Assembly: GCF_023898315.1 (NCBI RefSeq)
Contig: NC_064621.1
Coordinates: forward strand, 128,276,521-128,340,520
Length of the DNA: 64,000 nucleotides
Origin: Schistocerca nitens
Lineage: Eukaryota > Arthropoda > Insecta > Orthoptera > Acrididae
Direction: 5' to 3'
Positions 9,296 through 20,264 of the stretch are shown here, piece after piece (the stretch's first letter is position 1; the number at the start of each line of letters is the position of its first letter). The translations under genes and the position numbers were made by a program. Under the pieces are notes generated by a model. The model did not search any database. It worked only from the letters and a program-made list of their open reading frames with translations, and had not been told where the DNA came from.

Positions 9296-10690
9296 CAACT
9301 GGCCATTAAAACTACTACACCAATAAGAAACGCAGATGATAAACGGGTATTCATTGGACAAATATATTATACTAGAACTGATATGTGATTACATTTTCAC
9401 GCAATTTGGGTGCATAGATCCTGAGAAATCAGTACCCAGAACAACCACCTCTGGCCGTAATAACAGCCTTGATAGGCCTGGGCATTGAGTCAAACAGAGC
9501 TTGGATGGCGTGTACAGGTACAGCTGCCCATGCAGCTTCAACATGATACCACAGTTAATTAAGAGTAGTGACTGGCGTATTGTGACGAGCCAGTTGTGCG
9601 GCCACCATTGACCAGACGTTGTCAGTTGGTGAGAGATCTGAAGAATGTGCTGGCCAGGGCAGCAGTCGAACATTTTCTGTATGAAGAACGGCCCGTACAG
9701 GACCTGCAACATGCGATCGTGCAATATCCTGCTGAAATGTATGGTTTCGCAGGGATCGAATGAAGGGTAGAGCCACGCGTCGTAACACATCTGAAATGTA
9801 ACGTCCACTGTTCAAAGTGCCGTCAGTGGAAACAAGAGGTGACCGAGACGTGTAGCCAATTACACACCAAACCATCACGCCAGGTCATACGCCAGTATGG
9901 CAATGACGAATACACGCTTCCAATGTGCGTTCACCGCGATGTCGCCAAACACGGATGTGACCATCATGATGCTGTAAACAGAACCTGGATTCATCCAAAA
10001 AAATGACGTTTTACCATTCGTGCACCCAGGTTCGTCCTTGAGTACACCATCGCAGGCGCTCCTGTCTGTGATGCAGCGTCAAGGGTAACCGCAGCCATGG
10101 TCTCCGAGCTGATAGTCCATGCTGCTGCAAACGTCGTTGATGCAGATGGTTGTTGTCTTGCAAACGTCCCTATCTGTTGACTCAGGGATCGAGATGTGGC
10201 TGCACGATCCGTTACAGCCATGCGGGCTAAGATGCCTGTCATCTCGACTGCTAGTGATACGAGACCGTTGGGATCCAGCACGGCGTTCCGTATTACCCTC
10301 TTGAACCCACCGATTCCATATTCTGCTAACAATAATTGGAGCCCGACCACCGCGTGCAGCCACGTTACGATACGATAAACCGTAATCGCGATAGGCTATA
10401 ATCCGACCTTTATCGAAGTCGGAAACGTCGTGGTATGCTTTTCTCCTCCTTACACGAGGCATGACAACAACGTTTCACCAGACAACGCCGGTCAACTGCT
10501 GTTTGTGTATGAGAAATCGGTTGGAAACTTTCCTCATGCCAGCACGTTGAAGGTGTCGCCACCGGCGCCAACCTGGTGTGAATGCTCTGAAAAGTTAGTC
10601 AGTTGCATATCACATCTTCTTCCTGTCGTTCAAATTTAGCGTCTGTAGCACGTCATCTTCGTGGTGTAGCAATTTTTATGGCCAGTAGTG
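9296..10690 (-). mobile_element. T1a: Tc1-like transposon, decayed copy
   Basis: This 1395-bp element is flanked by TA on the left (9294-9295) and by TG, a mutated TA, on the right (10691-10692). Its terminal inverted repeat starts CAACTGGCCATTAAAA on the left, and the complement of the right end reads CACTACTGGCCATAAA. Copy T1b at 23858-25238 is clearly the same family in the opposite orientation. The transposase is on the minus strand and is broken by frameshifts. Confidence 0.9.
9425..10462 (-). pseudogene. T1a transposase, frameshifted
   Basis: The minus-strand frame starts at MPRVRRRKAYHDVSDFDKG (ATG near 10462). The helix-turn-helix segment GLSYRNVAARGGRAP and GSQRSRITSSRDDRH follow. 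It shifts frame several times before MVWCVIGYTSRSPLV (9878) and ends with TTLN and a stop at 9555-9557. FQQDIARSH keeps the second catalytic Asp. At the third position SPTDNVW has Asp where T1b has Glu in SPIENVW, so the DD34E triad is altered. About 40 further codons after the stop still resemble the family C-terminus. Confidence 0.85.
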
Positions 10691-10692
10691 TG

Positions 10693-11565
10693 TTTCACGA
10701 GTATACCGTGAATACCATGAATCCGGTAAAGCATCGAATCTCCGACATCGCTGCGGCCGGAAAAAGATACTGCAAGTACGGGACCATCGACGACTCAAGA
10801 GAATCGATCAACGCTACAGAAGTGCAACCCTTCCCCAAATTGCTGCAGATTTCAAGGCTGGGCCATTAACAAGTGTCAGCGTTAAAACCATTTACGAAAC
10901 ATAATCGATATGGGCTTTCGAAACCGAAGGCCCACTCGTGTACTCTTGATGACTGCGCGACACAAAGCTTTATGCCTCGCCTAAGCCCTTCAACACCGAC
11001 ATTCGGCTGTGGATGACTGGAACCTGTTGCCTTGTCAAACGAGTCTCGTTTCAAATTGTATGGAGCGGTTGGACGTGTAGGAGTATGGAGATAACCTCAT
11101 GAATCCATGGACCTTGTATGTCAGTAGGGGACTGTTAAAGCTGGTGGAGCCTCTGTAATTCTGTAGGACGTGTGCAGTTGGAGTGATATGGGACCTCTAA
11201 AGCGTCTAGTCACGACTGTGACAGGTGACACGTACGTAAGCATCCTGTCTGATCAGCTGCATCCATTCATGTCCATTGTGCATTCCGACGGACTTGGGCA
11301 ATCCCAGCGGGACACTGCGACGCCCCACACGTCCAGGATTGCTACAGAGTTGCTAAACACTTCTGCAGGCGACCACACTCCCCAGATATGAACATTACTG
11401 AGCATATCTGGGATTCCTTGCAACGTACCCCTCGTACTCCTACGGATTTATGGACAGCCTTTCAGGATACACGGTGTCAGTTACTTCCGGCACTACTTGA
11501 GACATTAGTAGAGTCCATGCCATGTCGTGTTGCTCGCTTCTGAGTGCTCGCGGGGTCCCTAAACG
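10693..11565 (+). pseudogene. T4: Tc1-like transposase relic
   Basis: Scattered plus-strand blocks match the Tc1/mariner transposase order. They run from a recognition-domain segment near 10750-10900, through a DDWN-like block near 11011, to TGDTYVSILSDQLHP and DTATPHTSRIATELL at 11170-11391, the region around the second catalytic residue. A decayed ITEHIWDSL-like stretch follows. Acidic catalytic residues are mostly lost (RDTATPH keeps an Asp). No TIRs could be matched. It sits directly against T1a. Confidence 0.6.
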
Positions 11566-12380
11566 ATATTAGGCAGGTGTGTTTCTTGGGTTCTTTAGTG
11601 TGTATTTTGCTTGTATAATATAGTAGGGAGACTACATGAATAAATTGGTACATTCCTCGGTGATTCTGGGATGTACAGGGCATGAAATTCATTGCACAGA
11701 GCTGCCATCTCAAACAACGGCTATACGTCTGCTAGGAATCGACTGAACTTGTATAGCTGTTACTGGTTCGTCATACTCTGCTACTTCCACTTTATGTCGG
11801 AGATCGTCAATCATAGCGACTTGACGGGTGGTGGTGCCTGCCTCATCACCAAATTTATCGGTTGGTTAGGGATTTGAGAACGCCTTCAGTATGGAGTTAG
11901 CTCAGAACAGCTCGGTAATATGTTGATTTGCGTTACGATGTTGAAATGTGTCAAGGATGACTCAAACCAAGGCTACGCGATTAGTCTTATCGTGTCGGAA
12001 ATGTAACGCGTGTACTTGTGCAAATTACCCGATATGAGAACTAGAAGTGATCCTGACTGCCCATCGCATCGCCTGTTCCGTTTTTATCTCGCGCCACTTT
12101 TTTTTGCTGCTGATGACGAAGTTTGAGTTTTACTAAGAGTGACAGTGCTTGTACACCGAGAAAATCTCATTCATTAACTGAACAAATGCAGTGACGTGAA
12201 CACTCTCGGTACCAACCCAGTACTTGCCCATGTTCCAGCATATAAATAAAGAATAGACAGTTTAAACCCATTTTTCCTTCTTTAATATGCAACTACGAAC
12301 AAAATCCAGTCTGGAATAACGTGGACAAATTATATTTTTGTAAATGATATTGTTTTAGTAGAATTAAAAATGTCATACAT
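11566..12380. other. Unassigned stretch
   Basis: This is AT-rich DNA with no open frame above about 78 codons and no repeat that I recognise, on either strand. Confidence 0.4.
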
Positions 12381-13560
12381 TCATATAAGTAGAGTAAATG
12401 CGTTCATGAATACATAATCATCTGCGATGAATACAGTATTTAAATACAATAGCACTTTCTGCATGGAATCATACTGCTTTTCAGTACGAAACATTTTAAA
12501 ACAGGTTTCCATACATAGCGCCACAGAGCACTTCGCACTGATAACGTGTCTCCCTGTGAGATTCTTCCCCATTGTCTTTCTTACATTCTGAAGAACAAAC
12601 ATGACATAAACAAGAGATATATTTTTTGTTTTTGGTAAATGTTGCAGAAAATATCTCTGTACCAGTCTGTGTACTGGTCCGTTTTTGTTATTTGTAGCTG
12701 TTGGTAAATGATATTGAGCCATCTGCATCACATGCTTCATCACGAACTCATTTAGTGTCATTTTCTTGGTCTGATATGAATTGTGTTACCAAAATTGTTT
12801 CGAAACTCCTAGTAAGAGGACACGAGTAAAAGTTTCCGCCACCATTTTACAGTTTTGTACACACTGTACTGCCGACGCTGCTCTGCGAAGTCCACTCCAG
12901 CCTTGTTCAAATTATAATCTAAGATTTGTAATGGCTTCATTATTTCAACTCCATTCCTTCTTTTGTGTGATCCGAATGTGGCAACATGTGAAAAATTAAT
13001 ATACATTCCCACAATGAGATTTTCACTCTGCAGTGGAGTGTGCACTGATGTGAAACTTACTGGCAGATTAAAACTGTGTGCCGGACCGAAATTCCAACTC
13101 GGAACCTTTGCATTTCGTGGGCAAGTGCTCTACCGTGTGAGCTACGCAAGCACGACTCACAATCCGCCCTTCTAGCTTCAATTCTGCCAGTACCTTGTCT
13201 CGCACCTTCCAAACATCACAGAAGCTCTTCTTCAAACATTGCAGAACAAGAACTCCTGGGAAAGAGGATACTGAAGCTGTGAGGACTGGTTGCAACTCGT
13301 GCTTGGGTACATACCTCAGCAGAGCAATTTCCCGCGAAATGCAAAGGTCCCGAGTTGGAGTCTCGGTCGCGCACACAGTTTTAATCTGTCAAGAAGTTTC
13401 AACATACATCCCTTTTAGTCTTACCAATTCATTGCCAAGAGATTTTCTTTTCGTCTGTATGTCATTTCACCCTTCTTCAATTTAGCTGTGAGCTAATCTT
13501 TAGTCACTGACTTCCCGTTTTTACTTACAGTTCCTGCAGCACCAGTACCTTTTCCAGATA
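12381..13560 (-). pseudogene. piggyBac-like (PGBD) transposase relic
   Basis: On the minus strand, 13560-13410 reads KLKKGEMTYRRKENLLAMNW with nearby stops, which resembles the KKGE...W-K-D block of PGBD transposases. After a foldback insertion (13011-13404) the frame resumes with KPLQILDYNLNKAGVDFAEQ and YSVYKTVKWWRKLLL, the signature YN-x-x-M-GVD region that carries the last catalytic Asp. It then reads to CSVALCMETCFKMF (12381-12761), which looks like the C-terminal Cys-rich domain. Met of the GVD block is replaced by Lys. Stops and frame changes make it inactive. I saw no TTAA-flanked ends. Confidence 0.75.
13011..13404. repeat. F1: foldback repeat with tRNA-like arms
   Basis: Two inverted arms of about 125 bases (about 13056-13180 and 13275-13400) surround a short centre. 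Read outward, each arm contains a tRNA-like Pol III region: an A-box-like GGTAGAGC or its counterpart, then CGAGTTGGAGTCTCGG as the B-box region. The A box is nearer the centre, so both promoters would point outward. It lies inside the piggyBac relic, flanked by an imperfect repeat (TACATTCC at 13003-13010, TACATCCC at 13405-13412). This looks like two tRNA-derived SINE units joined head to head. Confidence 0.7.
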
Positions 13561-14384
13561 ATTGCTCAAAGAGTTATGGACTACAACAGAGTCTATTTAA
13601 ATAAACAGGAGGTCATTTGTTCAAGCTTATAGACAGCAACCTCATTAGAACTGCTAACGATCAATTGCAATCATTGTATTTTTCAGCATAAACTTCGAAA
13701 TTTATAACATAATCACTGTTAGATTCATCAAGCGTGTATAACATCAGTCCATACTTATGTGGATTATTTTCCATGTAAATACGAAATTAACACGGCCACA
13801 AAATGATCATAGACCATCATCAATAATCAGTTTTTCAGAAAGGCAATAAGTCTCTAATTATTGTAGTAAAGGCGCACTTTGAGAGATGGATGAAAGCATT
13901 CTTCTCCTCTTTTCTTTTGGTCAGAGTTATGAATAGTATGAAGACCTGACAAACGAATCATTATTTGCGGGCAAAACTTACAACTGTCTGCGTTATTAGT
14001 GCTCCATGATCTGATGATTTTGGCCTACGGGAAACACTCATCTGAAGCGTGTTACACAAGAAGTATATAGTTTCAGGTAGAGAAACTGACTTTCGAAAAC
14101 TTAGTACTGAATGAGTTTTCAGTTGCTCGTCGCTCAGAGCTCGTTGCTCGTGCTACTCCCTCCTAGCACTGTAAAAAAAAATCCTACTAGACGAACTATT
14201 CCCGATAATCGACCTTTTTAGTCTCTACTGATCAGGGTGTTACCCTACCAGGATAGTCGGCTGTTACGTCAACATTATTAATGAAAAAGTATACGCGAGG
14301 GTAACGAAAGAAAAATAACTTTTGTAAACGTTACACTAAAACTAATTACTTTGACAATTCGATCCAAACTTAAACCTTACAAGC
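13561..14384. other. Unassigned AT-rich stretch
   Basis: There is no open frame over 60 codons and no recognised repeat. It may hold further decayed piggyBac DNA, but I could not find a protein block. Confidence 0.4.
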
Positions 14385-14595
14385 TGCACTGGATAGACGC
14401 ACGGTCTGAGGCTCCTTCCTTGTAACGGTCCGTGCGGCTTCCCCCGTCGGAGGTTCCAGTCCTCCCTTGGCCATGGGTGTGTGTGTTGACCATAGCGTAA
14501 ATTAGTTTTATTTAGATTAAGTAGTGTGTAAGCTTAGGGACCGATGAACTAAGCAGTTTGATCCCATAAGACCTTACCATAAATTTCCAAAATTT
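14385..14595 (+). mobile_element. SINE-2 copy, tRNA-derived
   Basis: This is a tRNA-headed short element. The B-box-like GGAGGTTCCAGTCCTCCC lies at about 14450 and is followed by a body containing GTGTGTGTGTTGACC and GTGTGTAAGC. It is flanked by the 12-base repeat AACCTTACAAGC (14373-14384) and AACCCTACAAGC (14596-14607), with one mismatch. The target-site duplication fixes both ends. I recognise the body as a common locust repeat, from memory only. Confidence 0.8.
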
Positions 14596-14607
14596 AACCC
14601 TACAAGC

Positions 14608-15270
14608 ACAGTAGTTTCTTAGTGAGAAGGTCTGACGACTGCAACTTTGTAATTGTTTATTTCATGTTCGCAGCTATGTTATGCTGCTAAAATTCACAAA
14701 ATTGTTAGGTAACATTTACAGAAACGTCAGTTTTACAGTTTGTGAGTGATCGACTTTGCTGGTAGCATAATAACGCCAGTGAGTGAAGAAGAAAAGAGGT
14801 CGAATGTGGGAAATAGTTCGTGTAGTCGTAAATGTTCGTACAATTGTAGGAGGGAGTACCATGAACAACATACTAGAGACCCTGGGCTTTGGGGGCTGAC
14901 TGTGGGACTGTGCGTGGCTTTGAATGTCACTTCTCCACTTTCTGAGTAACTCTAAAACTATGGCCTCTAGCGGAAACGTATCCCAGTACAAAATTTGCTA
15001 CATTAAAGTAATCGACGAAAGCTTGTGTTTTTACAGAGAACCGTTGCGACGGTAAGTCCAGGAACAAAGATATTAAAAGAAATGCATACGGCGGAAGTAT
15101 CAGTGCAAGAAATGAAGTTCCTGCCTCTTGACGTCCATGTAAAAGTTAATATGGAGTTTCTCCATAACTGTTTCATGATCCTTTATTCTCGTTGTACACT
15201 TATCCTAAGATGGCCAGTGACCACAGTGTGTAAGGAGAAGGAGAGAGCACAATTATTTTGTATAAACTTA
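14608..15270. other. Unassigned stretch
   Basis: Open frames of 65-91 codons exist on both strands but overlap each other and show no domain. I see no repeat structure. Confidence 0.4.
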
Positions 15271-15288
15271 CACTGAGCAGCCATTACA

Positions 15289-15960
15289 TTATGACCATCT
15301 ACCTAATAGCCGGTGTGTCCATCCCTCTCCACTGATAATAGCTGCGACACGTCGTGGCATGGAGGCAATAAGGCCTTGGTAGGTCACTGGAGAGAGTTGG
15401 CGCCACATCTGCAGACAAACGTCACCTAATTCCCATACATTCTGGAGAGGGTATCGATGAGCTCTGACACCATGTTCAGTCACATGCCAGATGTGTTCGA
15501 TCGGGTTCAGATGCGGCGAGCTGGGAGCCAGCAAATCAATTGGAAGTCGTAACTGTGTTGCTCGAACCACTGAATCACACTCTTGGTCTTGTGACATGGA
15601 GCGTTATTTTATTTAAAAGTGTCAATGGTCGCCATTGAGGGGTGCACGTGGTCTGCAACCAGTGTACGGTACGCCTTTGCCGCCGTGGTGCTTTGCACTA
15701 GCTCCACTAGACCCATGGAGGCACACGTGAATGTTCTCCAGAACATAGTGGAGCCGCCTGCAGCATGTCTACGTCTCGCAGTATTGTGTCAAGGTACTGT
15801 TCCCCCGGAAGACGACGGAATCGCGTCCTGCCGTCAGCATAATGAAGAAGGTACAGGGATTCATTAGACCTTGCAACGGTCTGCCACTGGCGCAACGTAC
15901 AGTGCCGATAGTCACGTGCTCATTTCAGTAGTAGTTGCCGACGTCGTGTTGTTAACATTG
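15289..15960 (-). pseudogene. T3 transposase, middle and C-terminal part
   Basis: Minus-strand 15597-15289 reads LNPIEHIWHVTEHGVRAHRY, then GLIASMPRRVAAIISGEG, the normal end of Tc1-type transposases. The Glu of the catalytic triad is present (NPIEH). 15895-15707 encodes a middle block, QWQTVARSNESLYLLHYADG, in a different frame. The second Asp region lies in the broken part between them. The frame is interrupted at about 15960 by NLR-C1. Confidence 0.75.
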
Positions 15961-16685
15961 TTAACTTGGTTACTGCTTTCACGCGGTATGATCGGCCCCA
16001 ATTGAACAGTTCTGGCAGGAGGGTCAATATGCAGTTACATCAACTACTTCGGGCAGCAACTTTGTCAGGAATACGTTTGATTCCTGTTGCTGGTATTGGT
16101 AGGTGGGGCTTCACAAGATATGGCCTGCATCTCAGTAGGAAAGGCTAAATTGGTTGCCATGACAGTCAAGTCTTCAAGGGATGGGGTTGGAGGAACCTGG
16201 AAACTCATGGGAGTACATCTTTGTTAGTCTAAGACCAGTATCCAATGATTCAACACTAAATGAAATTAGGCTTAATGAGGAGCGCAGACCGGTACGTACT
16301 ATACATGTTAGAATATCACAAGATTATCATAAAAGTACAGTGAAAAATGTTAGTATGTCACAAGGTTCTCATAAAAGCATAATGAAAAATAATATTAGTA
16401 ATGTTATCATATTCCATAAGAATAGGAAACGAAGGGTCGAACAGATGTACTACACCTGTCAGAACATCATATTGTCACAGGCATGGAAAAGATAAATGTA
16501 AGGGGATATAAGTTTTCTGCACATGTTAGTAGAGAGACTATGGAAAGAGGAGATGTTGGCATAGAAACTAAAAACATTTGTGTGGAGCAATATTTAGAAA
16601 CATATGCGTTGAGCTTAAAGCTAATAATGGTACTTTTATAACTCTAGCTGTGTACAGGACCCCTTAGCGAAATTTTAAGCTATTT

Positions 16686-16994
16686 TTGAAAATTTTGGAT
16701 TCTTTGTTGTGCTGTCTGTCTGAAAGAAAGAAGAAAATTATTGTTTGTGGGGATTTCAATGTAAATTTTCGGAAAGAGTCCGACAGAAACCTTGACCTTA
16801 AAGTATTACTTGGTTCTTTCAATTTTACATCAGATATTGATTTTCCTACTCGGGTGGTACAGGGAAGCAGTACACTGATATTTAATGTTTTTGCAGACCA
16901 AGATAAATTCATTCAAATCAAAATATTTCATCTTAGGATTGGTCTGTCTGATCATGATGTACAGATAGTTACAGTATCTGGCATAGATCCATAG
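16686..16994 (+). pseudogene. NLR-C1 AP-endonuclease domain fragment
   Basis: This 102-codon frame contains IIVCGDFNVNF (catalytic Asp and Asn of the APE family), FPTRVVQGSSTLI (the P-T-R block) and IGLSDHDVQIV (the final S-D-H catalytic block). Together these are the C-terminal half of the endonuclease that nicks target DNA for target-primed reverse transcription. The N-terminal half upstream is in broken frames. Confidence 0.8.
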
Positions 16995-17567
16995 AGTAAT
17001 GCGAAACAGTCCTACAAAAATAGTTCACTCAATTAACGAGTTAACAATTGCAACATTTAGGGAAAGCCTGCAACAGACTAGAATGAAGTGTGCAGGGAAC
17101 CCATCGCTAATTTGAAATTTAACCTATTTCATGGTACATTTGTGAGATATTTGAAAACAGTTTCGCTAAGAAAACAGTGAAACATAACTGTAAGAAACCA
17201 TCTAAAAAGCCATGGTTTACTAAAGGGTTAAAAATATCCTGTAAACATGAAAGGGACATGCGTCTTACAGCTAGAAGGAGTAATCAGTGAGACATTATGA
17301 AAACTACTGCACTGCATTAAGGAAAGTTATTAAAAATCCCAGAAGTATGTACATTATGTCTGAGATTTGCAGCTCTTATAATAAAATTAAAGCAATTTGG
17401 AATATTGTTAAAAGGGAAACCGAGAGCACATCAAGACTGTATTTCTATCAAGCACAATGGAAAGTTTGTTAACAAAATGTCAGAAGCAGAAAATATTTTA
17501 ATAATCATTTTTAAGTGTTGTAGAAAAAGCAGGATCCAGCTGTTCATTCGAAAATGCAAGGCAGAAT

Positions 17568-18440
17568 ATGGAAGAGGCAATGCCTATGAAATCTTATAAA
17601 ATTGAAATTCAGCCCACCTCTCGTACTGAAATTAGGAAAATAATAATTTCACTCAGACGTAAAAGCTCGCATGGAACTTGTGGCATTTTCAACAGAGTAC
17701 TAAAAGCTTGTTCCCAACAGGTTAGTAGGATTCTCAGTAACATACGTAGTGGCTGACCGAAACATGTCATTTTTCCAGATAGACTGAAATATGCTAATGT
17801 TCAATCATTGCAATAAGAGCTACCGCCCAGTCTCACATCTGACAGTTTTATCCAAAATTCTTAAAAAAGTATTGTATTCAAGAGTAGCATTACGTATTTG
17901 TGAAAATGAAGTACTAACAAAATGTCAGTTTGGTTTTCAGAAAGGCTTTTCAAGATTAAACGCTATTATGCTTTCAATAATCAAATATCAAATGCTTTGA
18001 ATAGCCAAACACCACACATTGGGATATTTTATGATCTCTCAAAGGCTTTTGACTTTGAGAATCATGAAATTCTCCTAGATAAGCTTAAATATTGTGGTAT
18101 GAATTTGACAGTGCACAAATGATTTAATTCATATGTAAATGAAAGAATGTAGGAGGCTGAAGCACAGATAGTTTGCAAAAATCAGCAGAGTCTTAAGGAG
18201 AGGTATCATGAATGGTGTCCTACATGGTTCAGTCTTGGGTCCCTTACTGTTCTTAATAACTATTAATGACTTGCCGCTCTATAGTCACGAAGATGCAAAG
18301 CTAGTTCTTTCTGCTAATGATACAAGCGTAGTACTCACACCCAAGAAACAAGGCTCTGACGAGGAAATAGTGAATAATGTCTTTCTGAAAATTATTAAGT
18401 GGTTCTCAGCAAATGGCCTCACTAGATTTTGAGAAAACAC
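17568..18440 (+). pseudogene. NLR-C1 reverse transcriptase fragments
   Basis: Successive frames cover the RT: EIRKIIISLRRKSSHGTCG (17568-17756), a block near 17820 resembling Y-R-P-V-S, MSVWFSERLF, then FYDLSKAFDFENHEILLDKL (18030-18085, block A with Asp). After a stop come GSVLGPLLFLITINDLPL (block B side) and VLSANDTSVVL, where the FADD box is changed to SAND. Loss of one catalytic Asp plus several stops make it inactive. Confidence 0.8.
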
Positions 18441-18592
18441 AGTACATACAATTCTGTACAGTAAATGGTATAACACCATTGATAAATATAGACTTTGAAC
18501 ACAGGTCTGTTGCTAAGGCAGATTATTCAAAATTTCTGGGTGTGATTGGACTAATGAGAATTGTATTGGAAGAAAGACAATGATCTACTGAA

Positions 18593-19147
18593 ACGGCGCA
18601 CTGTGTGTTCAGACACACTTGTGCTCTGTTCAGCATTAAGTCCGATTTTTGTTGCGCCAAAGTTTGCCGCCTGTCCTGTTTTACCAGTCTCCCCGGCCTG
18701 CGACGTCCGATATTTGTGATGATGGGTGGCCGGCCATCGCCACGACGTCTGGAAGTGGTTTCACTTTCGTTTCACTACGAGTTGGAGATACTCAGCAGTC
18801 CGCTATGGCCGAGCGGTTCTAGGCGCTTCAGTCCAGAACCGCTCTGCTGCTACGGTCGCAAGATCGAATCCTGCCTCGGGCATGAATGTGTGTGATGTCC
18901 TTAGGTTTGTTAGGTTTTAGTAGCTATAAGTCTAGGGGACTGAACCTTAGGTGGTAAGTCAAATAGTGCTCAGAGCCATTTGAACCATTTTTGAAGATAC
19001 TCATCACAGCAGTCCCCGAACGACCGACAAGTTGCAGTATTTCCGAAACGCTCGTGTTGAGCCGCCAGGGCATTGCGATCTGCCCTTGGTAAAACTCAGA
19101 CAAATCGCGCGCCTTTCCCATTCTACACACATGTTTATATCGATTGT
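18593..19147 (-). pseudogene. T3 transposase, N-terminal part (split by SINE-1a)
   Basis: The minus strand from about 19121 reads MGKARDLSEFYQGQIAMPWR and then VSEILQLVGRSGTAVMS, the first helix-turn-helix of a Tc1-type transposase. SINE-1a (18795-18994) with its duplicated target separates this from 18794-18593, which holds the second DNA-binding part in decayed frames. The middle of the gene is missing at the NLR-C1 junction. Confidence 0.7.
18795..18994 (+). mobile_element. SINE-1a, tRNA-derived
   Basis: The tRNA-like head (CTATGGCCGAGCGGTTCTAG as A-box region, GATCGAATCCTGCC as B-box) is followed by the family body ending in AGTGCTCAGAGCCATTTGAA. It is flanked by AGATACTCA at 18786-18794 and 18995-19003. 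It is inserted in the T3 transposase. Other SINE-1 copies in the window are mostly inverted. Confidence 0.85.
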
Positions 19148-19158
19148 AGGTCGGTGGT

Positions 19159-20264
19159 TCAAATGGCTCTGACAAGGGAACCTCCCCATCGCACCTCCCT
19201 CAGATTTAGTTATAAGTTGGCACAGTGGATAGGCCTTGAAAAACTGAACACAGATCAATCGAGAAAACAGGAAGAAGTTGTGTGGAACTATGAAAAAATA
19301 AGCAAATTATACAAACTGAGTAGTCCATGTGGAAGATAGGCAACATCAAGGGCAGTGTCAGCTCAGCAGTGCCGTGGTCCCGTGGTTAGCGTGAGCAGCT
19401 GCGGAGCGAGAGGTCCTTGGTTCAAGTCTTCCCTCAAGTTTTCATCACTTTTTTGGGAGTGATTATCACATCCACAAGAAAACCTAAATAGGGCAAGGTA
19501 GATGAATCTTTTTACCCATTCGCTAAGTGTACAAGTTAGGTGGGTAAACAACATATTCCTGTCATGTGACGCACATGCCGTCACCAGTGTCGTATAGAAT
19601 ATATCAGACGTGTTTTCCTGTGGAGGAATCGGTTGACCTATTACCTTGCGATCAGATGTTTTCGGGTCCCATTGGAGAGGCACGTTCTTTCGTCCACCAG
19701 TCGCACGGTTTAGCGGAGCGGTCGCAAAACACAGACACTGAACTTATTACAGTGAACAGAGACGTCAATGAACGGACAGATCATAACTATGCGAAAATAA
19801 AGAAAATAAATTTTTCACTCGAGGGAAAACTTGACCCAAGGACCTCTCGCTCCGCAGCTGCTCTCGCTAACCACGAGACCACGGCACTGCTGAGCTCAAA
19901 CTACCCTTGATGTTGCCTATCTTGCGCATGGACTACTCAGTTTGTATATTTTGCCTGTTTTTCCATAGTTCCACACAACTTCTTCCTGTTTTCTCGATTG
20001 ATCTGTGTTCAGTGTTTCAAGCCCTATCCACCGTGCCAACTTATAACTAAATCTGAGGGGGATGCGTTGGGGAGGTTCCCTTGTGAGCACTATGGGACTT
20101 AACTTCTGAGGTCATCAATCCCCTCGAACTTAGAACTACCTAAACCTAACTAACCTAAGGACATCACACACATCCATGCCCGATGCAGGGTTCGAACCTG
20201 CGACCGTAGCGATCCCGCGGTTGCAGACTGTAGCGCCTAGAACCGCACGGCCACAACGTCCGGC
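19159..20264 (-). mobile_element. SINE-1b, split by foldback element F2
   Basis: This is a SINE-1 copy on the minus strand. Its tail end, TTCAAATGGCTCTGA, is at 19159-19172 and the rest is at 20084-20264. F2 lies in between. The whole unit is flanked by the 11-base duplication AGGTCGGTGGT (19148-19158 and 20265-20275), which is T3 sequence. Insertion order is therefore T3, then SINE-1b, then F2. Confidence 0.85.
19173..20083. mobile_element. F2: 911-bp foldback element with tRNA-like arms
   Basis: Arms of about 264 bases (19173-19436 and 19821-20083) are inverted copies, starting CAAGGGAACCTCCCCA at both ends. Each arm holds a tRNA-like segment (GTGGTTAGCGTGAGCAGCTG, then GGTCCTTGGTTCAAGTC) that reads inward. 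The loop is about 380 bases with no coding capacity. It interrupts SINE-1b with a 3-base duplication TGA (19170-19172 and 20084-20086). The ends and the short duplication suggest DNA transposition, while the arms carry SINE-like promoters. Confidence 0.8.

Larger units (their letters stand above)
15962..18592 (+). mobile_element. NLR-C1: non-LTR retrotransposon inside T3
   Basis: A CR1-like non-LTR element shows, in order, a block FTRYGLHLSRKG near 16125 (like the end of the SGNH-type ORF1 of CR1-like elements), an endonuclease core GDFNVNF at 16752-16772, and RT blocks at 17568-18440. It splits T3 between 15961 and 18593. T3 has lost sequence at the junction, and I saw no clear target-site duplication. 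Family member NLR-C2 is at 56560-59085. Numerous stops are present. Confidence 0.8.

Noticed and set aside
18795-20264. tRNA genes suggested by A- and B-box motifs
   Set aside because: The boxes belong to SINE heads or foldback arms with conserved non-tRNA bodies and target duplications. No complete cloverleaf with an acceptor stem was seen.
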